Shown here piece by piece: positions 55,762 to 64,000 of a stretch of 64,000 nucleotides of DNA. Made by a program: the position numbers and the translations under genes. The DNA comes from Streptomyces sclerotialus (lineage in GTDB: Bacteria > Actinomycetota > Actinomycetes > Streptomycetales > Streptomycetaceae). The stretch is from assembly GCA_000719105.1 (NCBI GenBank), contig JODX01000021.1, positions 62,001 to 126,000 of the forward strand, in the 5' to 3' direction. Below the pieces are notes generated by a model. It had not been told where the DNA came from. It was given only the letters and a program-made list of their open reading frames with translations, and made no database searches. The stretch's first letter is position 1, and the number at the start of each line of letters is the position of its first letter.

Positions 55762-57627
55762 ATGCGTCTGCTCGACCTGCTGGACGATCCCCGCCCGTTC
55801 GCCCTGCTGCGCCGCCGCACTCCCGGTCACGACCAGGAGACGGTGGAACTGCTGGTCGGACCGGTCGCCACCTACGAACGACTCGCCGATCTGCCCGGCG
55901 AAGGGCTCGCCCTCGTGCCGTTCCGCCAGATCCGCGAGCGCGGCTTCGACGTCCGCGACGACGGCACCCCGCTCACGGTCCTCACGCCCGAGGTCACATA
56001 CCGCTTCCCGCTGGAGCAGGCACTCGCCGAGCTGCCCCGGCACGATGTGCGCGTCGAGGGCGGTGGCTTCGACGTGGACGACGAGGAGTACGCCGGGATC
56101 GTCGGACGGGTGCTGCGCGAGGAGATCGGGCGGGGCGAGGGCGCGAACTTCGTGATCCGGCGGACGTACGAGGGGGAGATCCCCGGGTTCGGGAGGGCCG
56201 ACGCGCTGGCGCTGTTCCGGCGGCTGCTGGCGGGCGAGCGCGGCGCGTACTGGACCTTCGTGGTGCACACCGGCGACCGGACCCTGGTCGGGGCCAGCCC
56301 CGAGGTGCATGTGCGGATGTCCGGCGGGACGGTGGTGATGAACCCGATCAGCGGGACGTACCGCTATCCGGCGGACGGGCCGACGCCGGAGCACCTGCTG
56401 GGCTTCCTCGCCGACGGCAAGGAGATCGAGGAGCTGTCGATGGTCGTCGACGAGGAGCTCAAGATGATGTGCACGGTCGGCGACATGGGCGGGGTCGTGG
56501 TCGGCCCGCGCCTGAAGGAGATGACCCACCTCGCGCACACCGAGTACGAGCTGCGCGGACGGTCGTCGCTGGACGTGCGGGACGTGCTGCGCGAGACGAT
56601 GTTCGCGGCGACCGTCACCGGGTCGCCGGTGCAGAACGCCTGCCGGGTGATCGAGCGGCACGAGGTGGGTGGCCGCGGGTACTACGCGGGCGCGCTGGCG
56701 CTGCTCGGGAGGGACGCGGGCGGCGCCCAGACCCTGGACTCCCCCATCCTGATCCGGACCGCCGACATCGCCGCGGACGGCCGGCTGAAGGTGCCCGTGG
56801 GGGCCACGCTCGTGCGCGGTTCGGACCCGGCGGGCGAGGTCGCCGAGACGCACGCCAAGGCCGCGGGGGTGCTGGCCGCGCTGGGCGTGCGCCCCGGCAG
56901 GCCGCGTGCGGAGGGGGCGCAGCCCCGGCTGGCGGACGACCCCCGGGTGCGGGCGGCGCTCGACGGGCGGCGGTCCTCCCTGGCTCCGTTCTGGCTGCGG
57001 ATGCAGCGGACCACGGGCGAGCTGTCCGGGCACGCCTTCGTCGTGGACGGCGAGGACACCTTCACCGCGATGCTCGCGCACGTCCTGCGGTCGAGCGGGC
57101 TCACGGTGACCGTCCGGCGGTACGACGCGCCGGGACTGCGGGATGCGGTGCTCGCGCACGAGGGCCCGGTGGTGCTGGGCCCTGGGCCGGGCAACCCCTC
57201 CGACATGGACGACCCCAAGATGCGGTTCCTGCGCGGGCTGGCCGCCGATGTCATCAGGGAGAACCGGCACGGCGTCCTCGGCGTCTGCCTCGGCCATGAG
57301 CTGATCGCGGCCGAGCTGGGGCTGGAGATCGTGCGCAAGGAGGTCCCGTACCAGGGGGCGCAGACGGAGATCGACCTGTTCGGGCGCACCGAGACCGTCG
57401 GCTTCTACAACAGCTACGTGGCCACGTGCGACGACGCGGCGGCGGCCGAGCTGGCGGCGCACGGGGTCGAGGTCAGCCGGAGCGGGTCGGGCGAGGTGCA
57501 CGCGGTGCGCGGGCCCGGCTTCGCGGGCGTGCAGTTCCATCCGGAGTCGGTGCTGTCGCTGCGCGGCGCGGCTGTCGTACGGGAGCTGATCGGGCAGGTG
57601 CAGGACACGGACGCGGTCCCGCGGTAG
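55762..57627 (+). CDS. trpEG: Fused anthranilate synthase TrpE-TrpG
   Basis: The 621-residue protein combines a chorismate-binding TrpE domain (residues 1 to about 410; NPISGTYRYPADGPTPEHL, DEELKMMCTVG, FAATVTGSPVQNA) and a C-terminal class I glutamine amidotransferase. The amidotransferase nucleophile is Cys509 in GVCLGHE, and the His-Glu pair is in FHPES. Fused forms are also found in phenazine pathways (PhzE), where the product is ADIC. The upstream Trp leader argues for tryptophan biosynthesis here. The ATG has AGAGGA 7 nt upstream; the leader occupies the preceding 120 nt. Confidence 0.94.
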   Translation: MRLLDLLDDPRPFALLRRRTPGHDQETVELLVGPVATYERLADLPGEGLALVPFRQIRERGFDVRDDGTPLTVLTPEVTYRFPLEQALAELPRHDVRVEGGGFDVDDEEYAGIVGRVLREEIGRGEGANFVIRRTYEGEIPGFGRADALALFRRLLAGERGAYWTFVVHTGDRTLVGASPEVHVRMSGGTVVMNPISGTYRYPADGPTPEHLLGFLADGKEIEELSMVVDEELKMMCTVGDMGGVVVGPRLKEMTHLAHTEYELRGRSSLDVRDVLRETMFAATVTGSPVQNACRVIERHEVGGRGYYAGALALLGRDAGGAQTLDSPILIRTADIAADGRLKVPVGATLVRGSDPAGEVAETHAKAAGVLAALGVRPGRPRAEGAQPRLADDPRVRAALDGRRSSLAPFWLRMQRTTGELSGHAFVVDGEDTFTAMLAHVLRSSGLTVTVRRYDAPGLRDAVLAHEGPVVLGPGPGNPSDMDDPKMRFLRGLAADVIRENRHGVLGVCLGHELIAAELGLEIVRKEVPYQGAQTEIDLFGRTETVGFYNSYVATCDDAAAAELAAHGVEVSRSGSGEVHAVRGPGFAGVQFHPESVLSLRGAAVVRELIGQVQDTDAVPR

Positions 57628-57639
57628 GAGGGGGCGGGA

Positions 57640-57681
57640 AGGGCTGCCGGACGGGCCGGGAACGGCCCTTCCGGCAGCCCT
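57640..57681. terminator. Bidirectional terminator between trpEG and pfkA
   Basis: A 12-bp outer stem (57640-57651 with 57670-57681) continues after one mismatch into a 6-bp inner stem with a GGAA loop, between two convergent genes. Confidence 0.88.
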
Positions 57682-57693
57682 GCGAAGCAGGCC

Positions 57694-58722
57694 TCAGCCG
57701 AAGAACACCCCGACCTCCTCGTACAGCTTCGGGTCCACCGTCTTCAGCTTCGCCGTGGCCTCCCCGATCGGGACGCGGACGATGTCCGTGCCGCGCAGGG
57801 CGACCATCTTGCCGAAGTCACCGTCGTGGACGGCGTCGATCGCGTGCAGTCCGAAGCGGGTGGCGAGCCACCGGTCGAAGGCGCTCGGGGTGCCGCCGCG
57901 CTGGACATGGCCGAGGACGGTGGTCCGGGCCTCCTTGCCCGTGCGCTTCTCGATCTGCTTGGCCAGCCACTCGCCGACGCCGGACAGCCGGACGTGCCCG
58001 AAGGAGTCGAGGGACTCGTCCTTGAGGACCATCTCGCCGTCCCTGGGCATGGCCCCCTCGGCCACGACCACGATCGGCGCGTACGAGGCCCGGAAGCGGG
58101 AGGTCACCCAGGCGCACACCTGGTCCACGTCGAAGCGCTGCTCCGGGATGAGGATGACGTTGGCGCCGCCCGCCAGGCCGGAGTGGAGGGCGATCCAGCC
58201 GGCGTGCCGGCCCATCACCTCGACGACGAGGACGCGCATGTGGGACTCGGCCGTGGTGTGCAGCCGGTCGATCGCCTCGGTCGCGATGCCGACCGCCGTG
58301 TCGAAGCCGAAGGTGTAGTCGGTGGCCGAGAGGTCGTTGTCGATGGTCTTCGGCACGCCGATGACGGGCACGCCGTACTCGTCGGTCAGCTCGGCGGCCA
58401 CCCCGAGGGTGTCCTCGCCGCCGATCGCGACGAGCGCCTCGACCTCCTGCTTGGCGAGGTTCTCCTTGATGCGCCGGATGCCGTCGTCCCGCTTGAGGGG
58501 GTTGGTGCGCGAGGAGCCGAGGATGGTGCCCCCGCGCGGCAGGATCCCGCGTACGGCGGGGATGTCGAGCCGCACGCTGTCGTTCTCGAGAGGACCCCGC
58601 CAGCCGTCCCGGAAGCCGACGAAGTCATAGCCGTACTCCTGCACGCCCTTGCGGACGATGCCCCGGATGACGGCGTTGAGCCCGGGGCAGTCGCCGCCTC
58701 CGGTCAGTACTCCGACCCGCAT
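57694..58722 (-). CDS. pfkA: 6-phosphofructokinase
   Basis: The 342-residue enzyme phosphorylates fructose-6-phosphate. Family motifs include VLTGGGDCPGLNAVIRG, PKTIDNDLSATDYTFGFDTA and the C-terminal LGHVQRGGTPSAFDR. In the phosphoryl-donor loop it reads GGEDTLGVA, with Asp at the position that is Gly in classical ATP enzymes and Asp in PPi enzymes; actinobacterial group III enzymes carry this loop and some use ATP. The ATG at 58720-58722 has AAGGGA 8 nt upstream. A Crp/BldD-like box lies 75 nt upstream. Confidence 0.95.
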   Translation of the reverse strand: MRVGVLTGGGDCPGLNAVIRGIVRKGVQEYGYDFVGFRDGWRGPLENDSVRLDIPAVRGILPRGGTILGSSRTNPLKRDDGIRRIKENLAKQEVEALVAIGGEDTLGVAAELTDEYGVPVIGVPKTIDNDLSATDYTFGFDTAVGIATEAIDRLHTTAESHMRVLVVEVMGRHAGWIALHSGLAGGANVILIPEQRFDVDQVCAWVTSRFRASYAPIVVVAEGAMPRDGEMVLKDESLDSFGHVRLSGVGEWLAKQIEKRTGKEARTTVLGHVQRGGTPSAFDRWLATRFGLHAIDAVHDGDFGKMVALRGTDIVRVPIGEATAKLKTVDPKLYEEVGVFFG

Positions 58723-58796
58723 GGAAATGTCCCTTCGCCATACGCGTGCCTGACGTGCGTCGTGAACGCACATCACCTGACAGCCGTCACGCTAAT

Positions 58797-58812
58797 AGTG
58801 ATCCAGGTCACT
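58797..58812. promoter_or_regulatory. Crp-like / BldD-like inverted repeat upstream of pfkA
   Basis: AGTGA-TCCAGG-TCACT fits the Streptomyces Crp motif (GTG-N6-GNCAC) and also resembles the BldD box (AGTGA-Nm-TCACC). It lies 75 nt before the pfkA start codon. Which protein binds, if any, cannot be told from the sequence. Confidence 0.6.
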
Positions 58813-58896
58813 TCGGCATGCCAGGAAAGGTCAATTCCAATGAAATACGGGCGAGTTGATCAGGGAGACATCACTCGATGGGGTGCATTCTTCGCT

Positions 58897-59610
58897 TTAC
58901 GCCTCGTCCAGACCCCTCTCTATGGCATAGCGCACCAGCTCCACGCGGTTGTGGAGCTGAAGCTTGCCCAGGGTGTTCTGCACATGGTTCTGGACCGTGC
59001 GGTGGGAGATCACCAGCCGCTCCGCGATCTGCTTGTAGCTCAGCCCCTTGGCGACCAGGCGCAGCACCTCGGTCTCGCGTTCGGTGAGCCGGGGCGCGTC
59101 GGGCTCGCCGGCGCCCTGCGCCGGGGCGGGCTCGGAGGCCAGGCGCCGGTACTCGCCGAGGACCAGGCCCGCGAGGCCGGGCGTGAAGACCGGGTCGCCG
59201 ACAGCCGTGCGGCGCACCGCGTCGATCAGCTCCTCGGTGGAGGCCGACTTGAGCAGATAGCCGGTCGCTCCGGATTTCACCGCCTCCAGCACGTCCGCGT
59301 GCTCGCCGCTGGCCGACAGGACGAGGACGCGCAGCCCCGGGTCCGCGCCCACGAGCTCCTTGCACACCTGCACACCGGGCTTCAGGGGCAGGTTGAGGTC
59401 CAGCACGAGGACGTCCGGCGCGGCGGCCTGCGCACGGCGCACCGCCTGCTCACCGTCGCCCGCGGTGGCGACCACGTCGAACCCCGACTCGGCCAGGTCG
59501 CGGGCGACGGCGTCGCGCCACATCGGGTGGTCGTCGACCACCATGACCCGGACCGGGACCTGCCGTCCGTCCTGCCCGCCGTCGTCCATGCGCTCCGCTC
59601 CGCCCGTCAT
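58897..59610 (-). CDS. macR: NarL/LuxR-type response regulator MacR
   Basis: The 237-residue regulator has a receiver domain (VRVMVVDDHPMWRDAV, phosphoacceptor Asp in VLVLDLNLPLKPG, Lys in GYLLKSAST) and a C-terminal LuxR helix-turn-helix (LTERETEVLRLVAKGLSYKQIAERLVISHRTVQNHV). The ATG overlaps the macS stop codon (ATGA). Order and sequence correspond to the MacRS system of S. coelicolor (SCO2120/SCO2121), which affects morphogenesis and actinorhodin production. An internal ATG at 59589 is an alternative start. Confidence 0.93.
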   Translation of the reverse strand: MTGGAERMDDGGQDGRQVPVRVMVVDDHPMWRDAVARDLAESGFDVVATAGDGEQAVRRAQAAAPDVLVLDLNLPLKPGVQVCKELVGADPGLRVLVLSASGEHADVLEAVKSGATGYLLKSASTEELIDAVRRTAVGDPVFTPGLAGLVLGEYRRLASEPAPAQGAGEPDAPRLTERETEVLRLVAKGLSYKQIAERLVISHRTVQNHVQNTLGKLQLHNRVELVRYAIERGLDEA

Positions 59611-60854
59611 CTCCGCTGTGCCTTCCCCCGTGTGTCCTCGGGCCCCCGGCGGGCCTTCGGTACCTTCAGTTCGACTTCCGTGCCCTGTCCCGGGACCGAG
59701 ATCAGCTCGGCCGTGCCACCGATGTCGCGCAGCCGTCCCCGGATGGACAGGGCGACACCGAGCCGTCCCTCCCCCTCGGCCTGCGCGAGCCGCCCCTCCG
59801 GGATGCCGGGGCCGTCGTCGCGCACGGTGACGATCACCTCGTCCGGCTCGTCCTCGACCAGGATCCAGGCGCGGGCACCCGTACCGGCGTGCCGGTCGAC
59901 GTTGTCCAGGGCGGCACCGACGGCGGCGGCCAGCTCGCGCGCGGTGCGCGGGGCGAGCGGCACCGGGGCGCCCGGCTCGGAGAGGGTGACCCTGGCACCG
60001 GCGTACGAGGTGAGCAGCGTCCGGAGGTCCACCGGGCCCGCCGCCGGCTCCTCCGGCACGTCCGGGTCCGCCACCATGCGGACCACCGCGCCCTCGGCCG
60101 CGTCCTCCGACGCCCGGGACACGGGGACGAGCCCGCCCGAGACCAGGCTGCGCAGCGCCACCTCCTGCTCGCCCGCCAGCCGGCCCAGCTCGGCCGCCTC
60201 GCCGCCGATGGCGTTGCCGCGGCGCTGCACCATGGCCAGGACCTGGAGCACGCTGTCGTGGATGTCGCGGGCCAGCCGCTCCCGTTCCCGCGTCGCGGCC
60301 TCGATCTCCAGGGCGCGGGCGAGGGTGCGCTCGGAGGCACGGGCGACCTCGACGACGTAGCCGATGCCGATGGAGGCGATGCAGACCAGCAGCACGTTGT
60401 GGACGGTGTCGCGGGTCGGGGCGCCGCGCTCGACCAGGTTGACGGCGGCGACCAGCGTGGAGGCGAAGGCGGCCCAGCGCCAGCCGCCCTTGATCGCGAA
60501 CGCCAGCACGGCGCCGGCGGTCCAGATCGACGGCAGCGTGGGCCCGCCTGCCTCGATCCGGGTCGCGTCGTCGGCGACCCGGGTGAGCAGGATGCCGGCG
60601 AGCGCGATGGTCAGATCGACGGCGAGGAACCGCTTGGTGCAGCTGGCGGCGTTCGCCACCTTGGGGAGGGTGGCCAGGGTCCACACGAACAGCACGGCGA
60701 AGTAGGCGATCGCCACCCAGGGGCGCACGAACTCGTCGTACGCGCTGATGAACAGGCCTGTCGCATAGACCAGGGTGAGGATGCGATAGCCGGTCAGGGC
60801 ACGCCACAGCGGCTGCTCGACCGACATCCTCATGACTTTCTCGCGCTCGGGCAT
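59607..60854 (-). CDS. macS: Sensor histidine kinase MacS
   Basis: The 415-residue kinase has an N-terminal sensor of about five membrane helices (DUF5931-type, residues 15-170 or so), a HisKA_3 dimerisation region with the phosphorylated His in ERERLARDIHDSVLQVLAMV, and an ATP-binding domain (ALDNVDRHAG, VRDDGPGIPEG, GVALSIRGRL). It pairs with MacR by overlap. The ATG at 60852-60854 is preferred, but a GTG 15 nt upstream is possible. Only about 30 nt separate it from plsC upstream, so all three may be co-transcribed. Confidence 0.93.
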   Translation of the reverse strand: MPEREKVMRMSVEQPLWRALTGYRILTLVYATGLFISAYDEFVRPWVAIAYFAVLFVWTLATLPKVANAASCTKRFLAVDLTIALAGILLTRVADDATRIEAGGPTLPSIWTAGAVLAFAIKGGWRWAAFASTLVAAVNLVERGAPTRDTVHNVLLVCIASIGIGYVVEVARASERTLARALEIEAATRERERLARDIHDSVLQVLAMVQRRGNAIGGEAAELGRLAGEQEVALRSLVSGGLVPVSRASEDAAEGAVVRMVADPDVPEEPAAGPVDLRTLLTSYAGARVTLSEPGAPVPLAPRTARELAAAVGAALDNVDRHAGTGARAWILVEDEPDEVIVTVRDDGPGIPEGRLAQAEGEGRLGVALSIRGRLRDIGGTAELISVPGQGTEVELKVPKARRGPEDTRGKAQRR

Positions 60855-60884
60855 TCGGCCCACCCCCACCCCTGACGGACGCGC

Positions 60885-61658
60885 CTACGATCCGGAGCGT
60901 TCCTTCTCGTGCTCCTTCTCGAGCTCCTTGTGCGCCTTGTCCGCTTCCTTCTGGGCCTGCTTCTCCGCCTTCGCCGCCTCCGCGAGCTGCCGCTTGGCGG
61001 CCGTCGCGTACATGTCGACGTACTCCTGGCCGGAGAGCTTCATGATCTCGTACATGACCTCGTCGGTGATCGCACGCAGGACGAAGCGGTCGTGTTCCAT
61101 GCCCTGGTAGCGGCGGAAGTCGAGCGGCCTGCCGATCCGGATGCCGGGGCGCATCAGCTTCGGCACGACCTTCCCGGGGGGCTGGATCTTCTCGGTGTCG
61201 ATCATGGCGACCGGGATGACCGGGGCGCCGGTGGCCAGGGTGACGCGCGCGAGGCCGCCGGGCTTGCCCCGGTACAGCCGGCCGTCGGGCGAGCGCGTGC
61301 CCTCCGGGTAGATACCGAACAGCTCACCGCGCTCCAGCACCTCGATACCGCTCCTGATCGCCGCCTCGCCCGCGCCACGTGCGCCGGAGCGGTCCACGGG
61401 GAGCTGGCCGACGCCCTTGAAGAAGGCGGCGGTCAGCCGGCCCTTGACGCCGGGCGTGGTGAAGTACTCCGCCTTCGCGATGAACGTCACCTTGCGGTCG
61501 AGGACCGCGGGCAGGAAGAACGAGTCGGAGAACGAGAGGTGATTGCTCGCGAGGATCGCGGGGCCCTCGGCGGGAACGTTCTCCAGGCCCTCCACCCAGG
61601 GCCTGAAGGCGAGCTTCAGCGGCCCTCCGATGGACACCTTCATCGCGCCGTACAACAA
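60885..61658 (-). CDS. 1-acyl-glycerol-3-phosphate acyltransferase (PlsC family)
   Basis: The 257-residue enzyme makes phosphatidic acid from lysophosphatidic acid in phospholipid synthesis. The acyltransferase motifs are NHLSFSD (HX4D), VGQLPVDRSGARG, FGIYPEGTRSPDGRLYRG and VIPVAMI. The C terminus is a Lys/Glu/Ala-rich coiled coil. I start it at a TTG (61656-61658) because AGGAGG (61666-61671) lies exactly 7 nt upstream; the first ATG (61643) would be 22 nt away from that site. It heads the plsC-macS-macR run. Confidence 0.9.
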   Translation of the reverse strand: MLYGAMKVSIGGPLKLAFRPWVEGLENVPAEGPAILASNHLSFSDSFFLPAVLDRKVTFIAKAEYFTTPGVKGRLTAAFFKGVGQLPVDRSGARGAGEAAIRSGIEVLERGELFGIYPEGTRSPDGRLYRGKPGGLARVTLATGAPVIPVAMIDTEKIQPPGKVVPKLMRPGIRIGRPLDFRRYQGMEHDRFVLRAITDEVMYEIMKLSGQEYVDMYATAAKRQLAEAAKAEKQAQKEADKAHKELEKEHEKERSGS

Positions 61659-61925
61659 CCGAGTGCCTCCTGTGTTCTGTCGATCAGACCTTAACCCGGA
61701 GCGGTGGCCCCAGGCCCTACGGGCCCGGAAGCGGACCGCGCGGAGGGCGGCCGGGCCGGGACGCACCGGGTCGGGGCCGCACCCGGGAGGTCCCCGGGGC
61801 GGTGGCGGGCGGTCGTCCCGGGTGGGCGAAACCCCTGGTCGGTGTCAGTGCGGTCGCGTACGGTGAAGTACGCCTCGAAGAGGCCCTCACCGATCAGCCT
61901 CACCTCACCGAACAGGAGACCGAAC

Positions 61926-62735
61926 GTGCCGGTCCTTCCTGGAGCCGAGCCGTACCGCCACGAGGGCGGGGAGGTCGGCGTCCTCCTCTGCCACGGCTTC
62001 ACCGGTTCCCCGCAGTCGCTGCGTCCGTGGGCCGAGTACCTCGCCGAACGCGGTCTGACCGTCTCGCTGCCGCTGCTGCCCGGGCACGGCACGCGGTGGG
62101 AGGACATGCGGATCACCGGCTGGCAGGACTGGTACGCGGAGGTGGACCGCGAGCTGCGCGCCCTGCGCGAGCGCTGTACGCAGGTGTTCGTCTGCGGGCT
62201 GTCCATGGGCGGTGCCCTGACCCTGCGGCTGGCCGCGAGGCACGGGGACGACATCAGCGGGATCGTCCTCGTCAATCCGGCGAACAAGGTGCACGGCCTG
62301 GCCTCGCACGCCCTGCCCGTGCTGCGTCACTTCGTCCCCACGACGCGGGGACTGGTCGGCGACATCAAGAAGAAGGGCGGCATCGAGGTCGGCTACGAGA
62401 AGGTGCCGCTGCACTCGGCGCACTCCCTGCGGGCCTTCCTCCGGCTGGTCGACCGGGACCTGCCCCAGGTCACCCAGCCGCTGCTGCTGCTGCGCAGCCC
62501 GGAGGACCATGTGGTGCCGCCCGCCGACTCGGCGCGCATCCTGAGCCGTGTGTCGTCCACGGACTTCACGGAGATCCTGCTGGAACACAGTTACCACGTC
62601 GCGACGTTGGACAATGACGCGGACCTGATCTTCGAGGAGAGCCACGCGTTCATCGCCCGGCTCGCGCCCTCCGCCGACGGGGAGGCGACCGCGGCACCGG
62701 TGGGACTGCAGGAAGGGACGGCCAGTGGTGGCTGA
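61926..62735 (+). CDS. Alpha/beta hydrolase, carboxylesterase / monoacylglycerol-lipase type
   Basis: The 269-residue protein has the serine hydrolase fold: the oxyanion-hole region LLCHGFTGSPQSLRPWAEYL, the nucleophile elbow FVCGLSMGGALTL, the acid in LLRSPEDHVVPP and the catalytic His in LEHSYHVATLD. These features match Est30-like esterases and monoacylglycerol lipases. The GTG at 61926 has AGGAGA 8 nt upstream. It is divergent from plsC across 267 nt (61659-61925), in which no further gene was seen. Confidence 0.92.
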   Translation: MPVLPGAEPYRHEGGEVGVLLCHGFTGSPQSLRPWAEYLAERGLTVSLPLLPGHGTRWEDMRITGWQDWYAEVDRELRALRERCTQVFVCGLSMGGALTLRLAARHGDDISGIVLVNPANKVHGLASHALPVLRHFVPTTRGLVGDIKKKGGIEVGYEKVPLHSAHSLRAFLRLVDRDLPQVTQPLLLLRSPEDHVVPPADSARILSRVSSTDFTEILLEHSYHVATLDNDADLIFEESHAFIARLAPSADGEATAAPVGLQEGTASGG

Positions 62736-63420
62736 GCACGACTCGGAGCGGGAGCCGGAGGAGAAGGAGGCGCCCGCCGACACGTCCGCCGGCACGTCAC
62801 CCGGCACGTCACCCGGCGCGGCGTCCCCGCCGTCCGGCACGCCCGCGGGCGACCGGCAGGACGTGCCGTTCGACGAGGACGCCGCGTGGCGGGCCATCGT
62901 CGCGGGGTACGGACAGGAGCCGCCGGACCCGCCCGGGGCCAAGCCGTTCAAGTCGGTGGAGGACCTGGCACTGCTGGACACGGACGCGAACGACACCGGC
63001 GCGAAGCCCGTCGGCAAGTCCCCCGAGGAGTCCTCCGACCCGTCCGCCGAGCAGGGCGGGCCCGCCTCGACGACGCCCCTCGGCAGCTCCGTGGTGTTCG
63101 CGCCCGGTGTCGGCGGGCCGCGCGACTACCGGCTGGCCGAACCCGCCGAGGACGACCTCGACGAGGACGACGAGGGCCACTTCGTACCGCCCGAGCCGCC
63201 GCCGCTGCCCGCCGCCGACACCACGGCCAGGTTCGCCTGGCTCGGGGTGATCGGCGGACCCCTCCTGCTGCTGCTCGCCGTACTCCTCGGCTGGCACATG
63301 ACCTGGTGGCTGACCACGCTCAGCATCGGGGGCTTCCTCGGCGGCTTCGCCACGCTGGTGATGCGCATGAAGGACGGCGACGAGGAGGACGAGGATCCGG
63401 GACGCGGCGCGGTCGTCTGA
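62725..63420 (+). CDS. Acidic membrane protein of unknown function
   Basis: The 231-residue protein has a long, disordered, acidic and Pro/Ser-rich N-terminal region (about residues 1-165) that includes FDEDAAWRAIVAGYGQEPPD. Two adjacent membrane helices (WLGVIGGPLLLLLAVLLGWHM and WLTTLSIGGFLGGFATLVMRM) and a charged C-terminal tail follow. I do not recognise a characterised family beyond similar streptomycete proteins. It overlaps the hydrolase gene by 11 nt, with GGAAGGGA upstream of the GTG, so it is probably co-translated. Confidence 0.85.
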   Translation: MVAEHDSEREPEEKEAPADTSAGTSPGTSPGAASPPSGTPAGDRQDVPFDEDAAWRAIVAGYGQEPPDPPGAKPFKSVEDLALLDTDANDTGAKPVGKSPEESSDPSAEQGGPASTTPLGSSVVFAPGVGGPRDYRLAEPAEDDLDEDDEGHFVPPEPPPLPAADTTARFAWLGVIGGPLLLLLAVLLGWHMTWWLTTLSIGGFLGGFATLVMRMKDGDEEDEDPGRGAVV

Positions 63421-63440
63421 GCCGGTACCGGCGTACCGGC
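63421..63440. terminator. Short hairpin between convergent genes
   Basis: An 8-bp stem (63421-63428 with 63433-63440) with a CGGC loop directly follows the stop codon of the membrane protein gene. It is weaker than the other terminators here. Confidence 0.45.
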
Positions 63441-63467
63441 CCTCGGTCAGCCACCTGGTTCTCCCGG

Positions 63468-64000
63468 TCAGGACGACGCGGGCACCCTGAGGGCGGCCAG
63501 CACGGGCAGGTGGTCGGTGGCCGCACTCAGGTCCGTCTCGGTCACCCCGGGCTGGCCGAGGGGCACCCCGCAGCCCAGCACCTCGACGCCCCGCCCGGCG
63601 AAGACGGCGTCGATCCGCTTCACCGGGTCCGTCGCCGTCGAGGTGTGCTCCCCGCCCCAGGGGGCCGTCGCCCAGCCGTCCGCGAGCCCGGCGGCGAGGC
63701 GCCGGAAGCTCCGGCCGTCCGGGGTGTCGTTGATGTCTCCGCCCGCGACCGTGTGCTCCACGCCCATCCCGGCGAGCCGGTCGAGGAGCATGCCGGCCTG
63801 CTCGTACCGCTCGTCCTTCTGCAGGCTCAGGTGACAGCTGAGCACTCCCAGCCGGGCGGCCCCGAACCGGACGACCGCCGTCGCGAAGCCCCGCCGGTGC
63901 AGACCGGGGGTGAGCGGCAGCAGAACGTCCTCGGTGCGTTCGACCGTCGCCCGCAGTGAGCACAGCAGGGCGGGACCGGCGGCGGTCGCGCCGCCCGACA
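63468..64000 (-). CDS. Endonuclease/exonuclease/phosphatase family protein, C-terminal part
   Basis: The reading frame is open to the right edge, so the N terminus lies outside the window. The visible 177 or so residues end with the EEP motifs AGGDINDTPDGRSFRRL (GDxN), a KRIDAVFAG segment and ATDHLPVLAAL (the C-terminal catalytic Asp-His). The family cleaves phosphodiester bonds in nucleic acids, phospholipids or inositol phosphates. The substrate cannot be told from this part. Confidence 0.88.
   Translation of the reverse strand, partial: SGGATAAGPALLCSLRATVERTEDVLLPLTPGLHRRGFATAVVRFGAARLGVLSCHLSLQKDERYEQAGMLLDRLAGMGVEHTVAGGDINDTPDGRSFRRLAAGLADGWATAPWGGEHTSTATDPVKRIDAVFAGRGVEVLGCGVPLGQPGVTETDLSAATDHLPVLAALRVPASS

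Overview
The window is a high-GC actinobacterial chromosome segment whose gene content, GTG/TTG start usage, DivIVA/FtsZ/SepF sequences and gene order point to Streptomyces. The order resembles the S. coelicolor region from the ileS/divIVA end of the division cluster to the macRS genes. No rRNA, tRNA, CRISPR array, prophage or insertion sequence was seen. Nearly all of it reads as vertically inherited core genome.

Layout. (1) 1-6.0 kb: end of an MscS-type channel, a CPA1-type antiporter, then a minus-strand run of a DksA-like zinc-finger protein, lspA, rluD and a GNAT acetyltransferase. (2) 6.3-9.75 kb: ileS behind a T-box leader that appears to act on translation. (3) 10-28 kb: the division and cell-wall (dcw) cluster on the minus strand, read rsmH-ftsL-ftsI-murE-murF-mraY-murD-ftsW-murG-ftsQ-ftsZ-ylmD-ylmE-sepF-yggT-divIVA, with many GTGA/ATGA start-stop overlaps. 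murC, mraZ, ddl and ftsA are not in it. (4) 28.4-34.1 kb: a beta-carbonic anhydrase and a translationally coupled MoxR ATPase / DUF58 / transglutaminase-like membrane protein operon. (5) 34.4-40.3 kb: a DUF3040 protein, a methyltransferase with a tandem-repeat N terminus, an HEPN-type protein, and an unusual ABC-ATPase/YhgE-Pip pair followed by a TetR gene. (6) 40.8-49.3 kb: an FAD oxidoreductase, a Tyr/Gln-rich membrane protein, metF, thiE, an Rv2175c-like DNA-binding protein, an NAD(P)/FAD reductase and a TPP-riboswitch-controlled thiO-thiS-thiG operon. (7) 49.4-54 kb: a PASTA Ser/Thr kinase, endonuclease IV, a sulfite-oxidase-like enzyme, bacterioferritin and its ferredoxin. (8) 54-64 kb: class II DAHP synthase, a trpL-attenuated fused trpE-trpG, pfkA, the macR-macS two-component system, plsC, an alpha/beta hydrolase, a small membrane protein and a partial nuclease/phosphatase gene.

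The most important observation concerns the assembly. Positions 39698-39731 are an exact copy of an Illumina Nextera transposase adapter. It removes the 3' end of the YhgE/Pip gene and the 5' end of the TetR gene, so the two genes are joined artificially and an unknown length of real sequence is missing.

Regulatory logic visible in the DNA includes three classical RNA switches: an isoleucine T-box, a TPP riboswitch and a Trp-codon attenuator. There is also a DmdR/IdeR-like iron box before bfd, an unassigned palindrome before bfr, a TetR-type operator on the ABC/Pip promoter, a Crp/BldD-like box before pfkA, and an ftsZ leader with a promoter, a WhiA-like motif and a long hairpin. Strong hairpins separate most convergent gene pairs. 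I found no convincing new defence or biosynthetic system. The best candidates for new biology are the degenerate ABC/YhgE/TetR module, the DksA-like protein with a histone-H1-like tail, and the Tyr/Gln-rich membrane protein.
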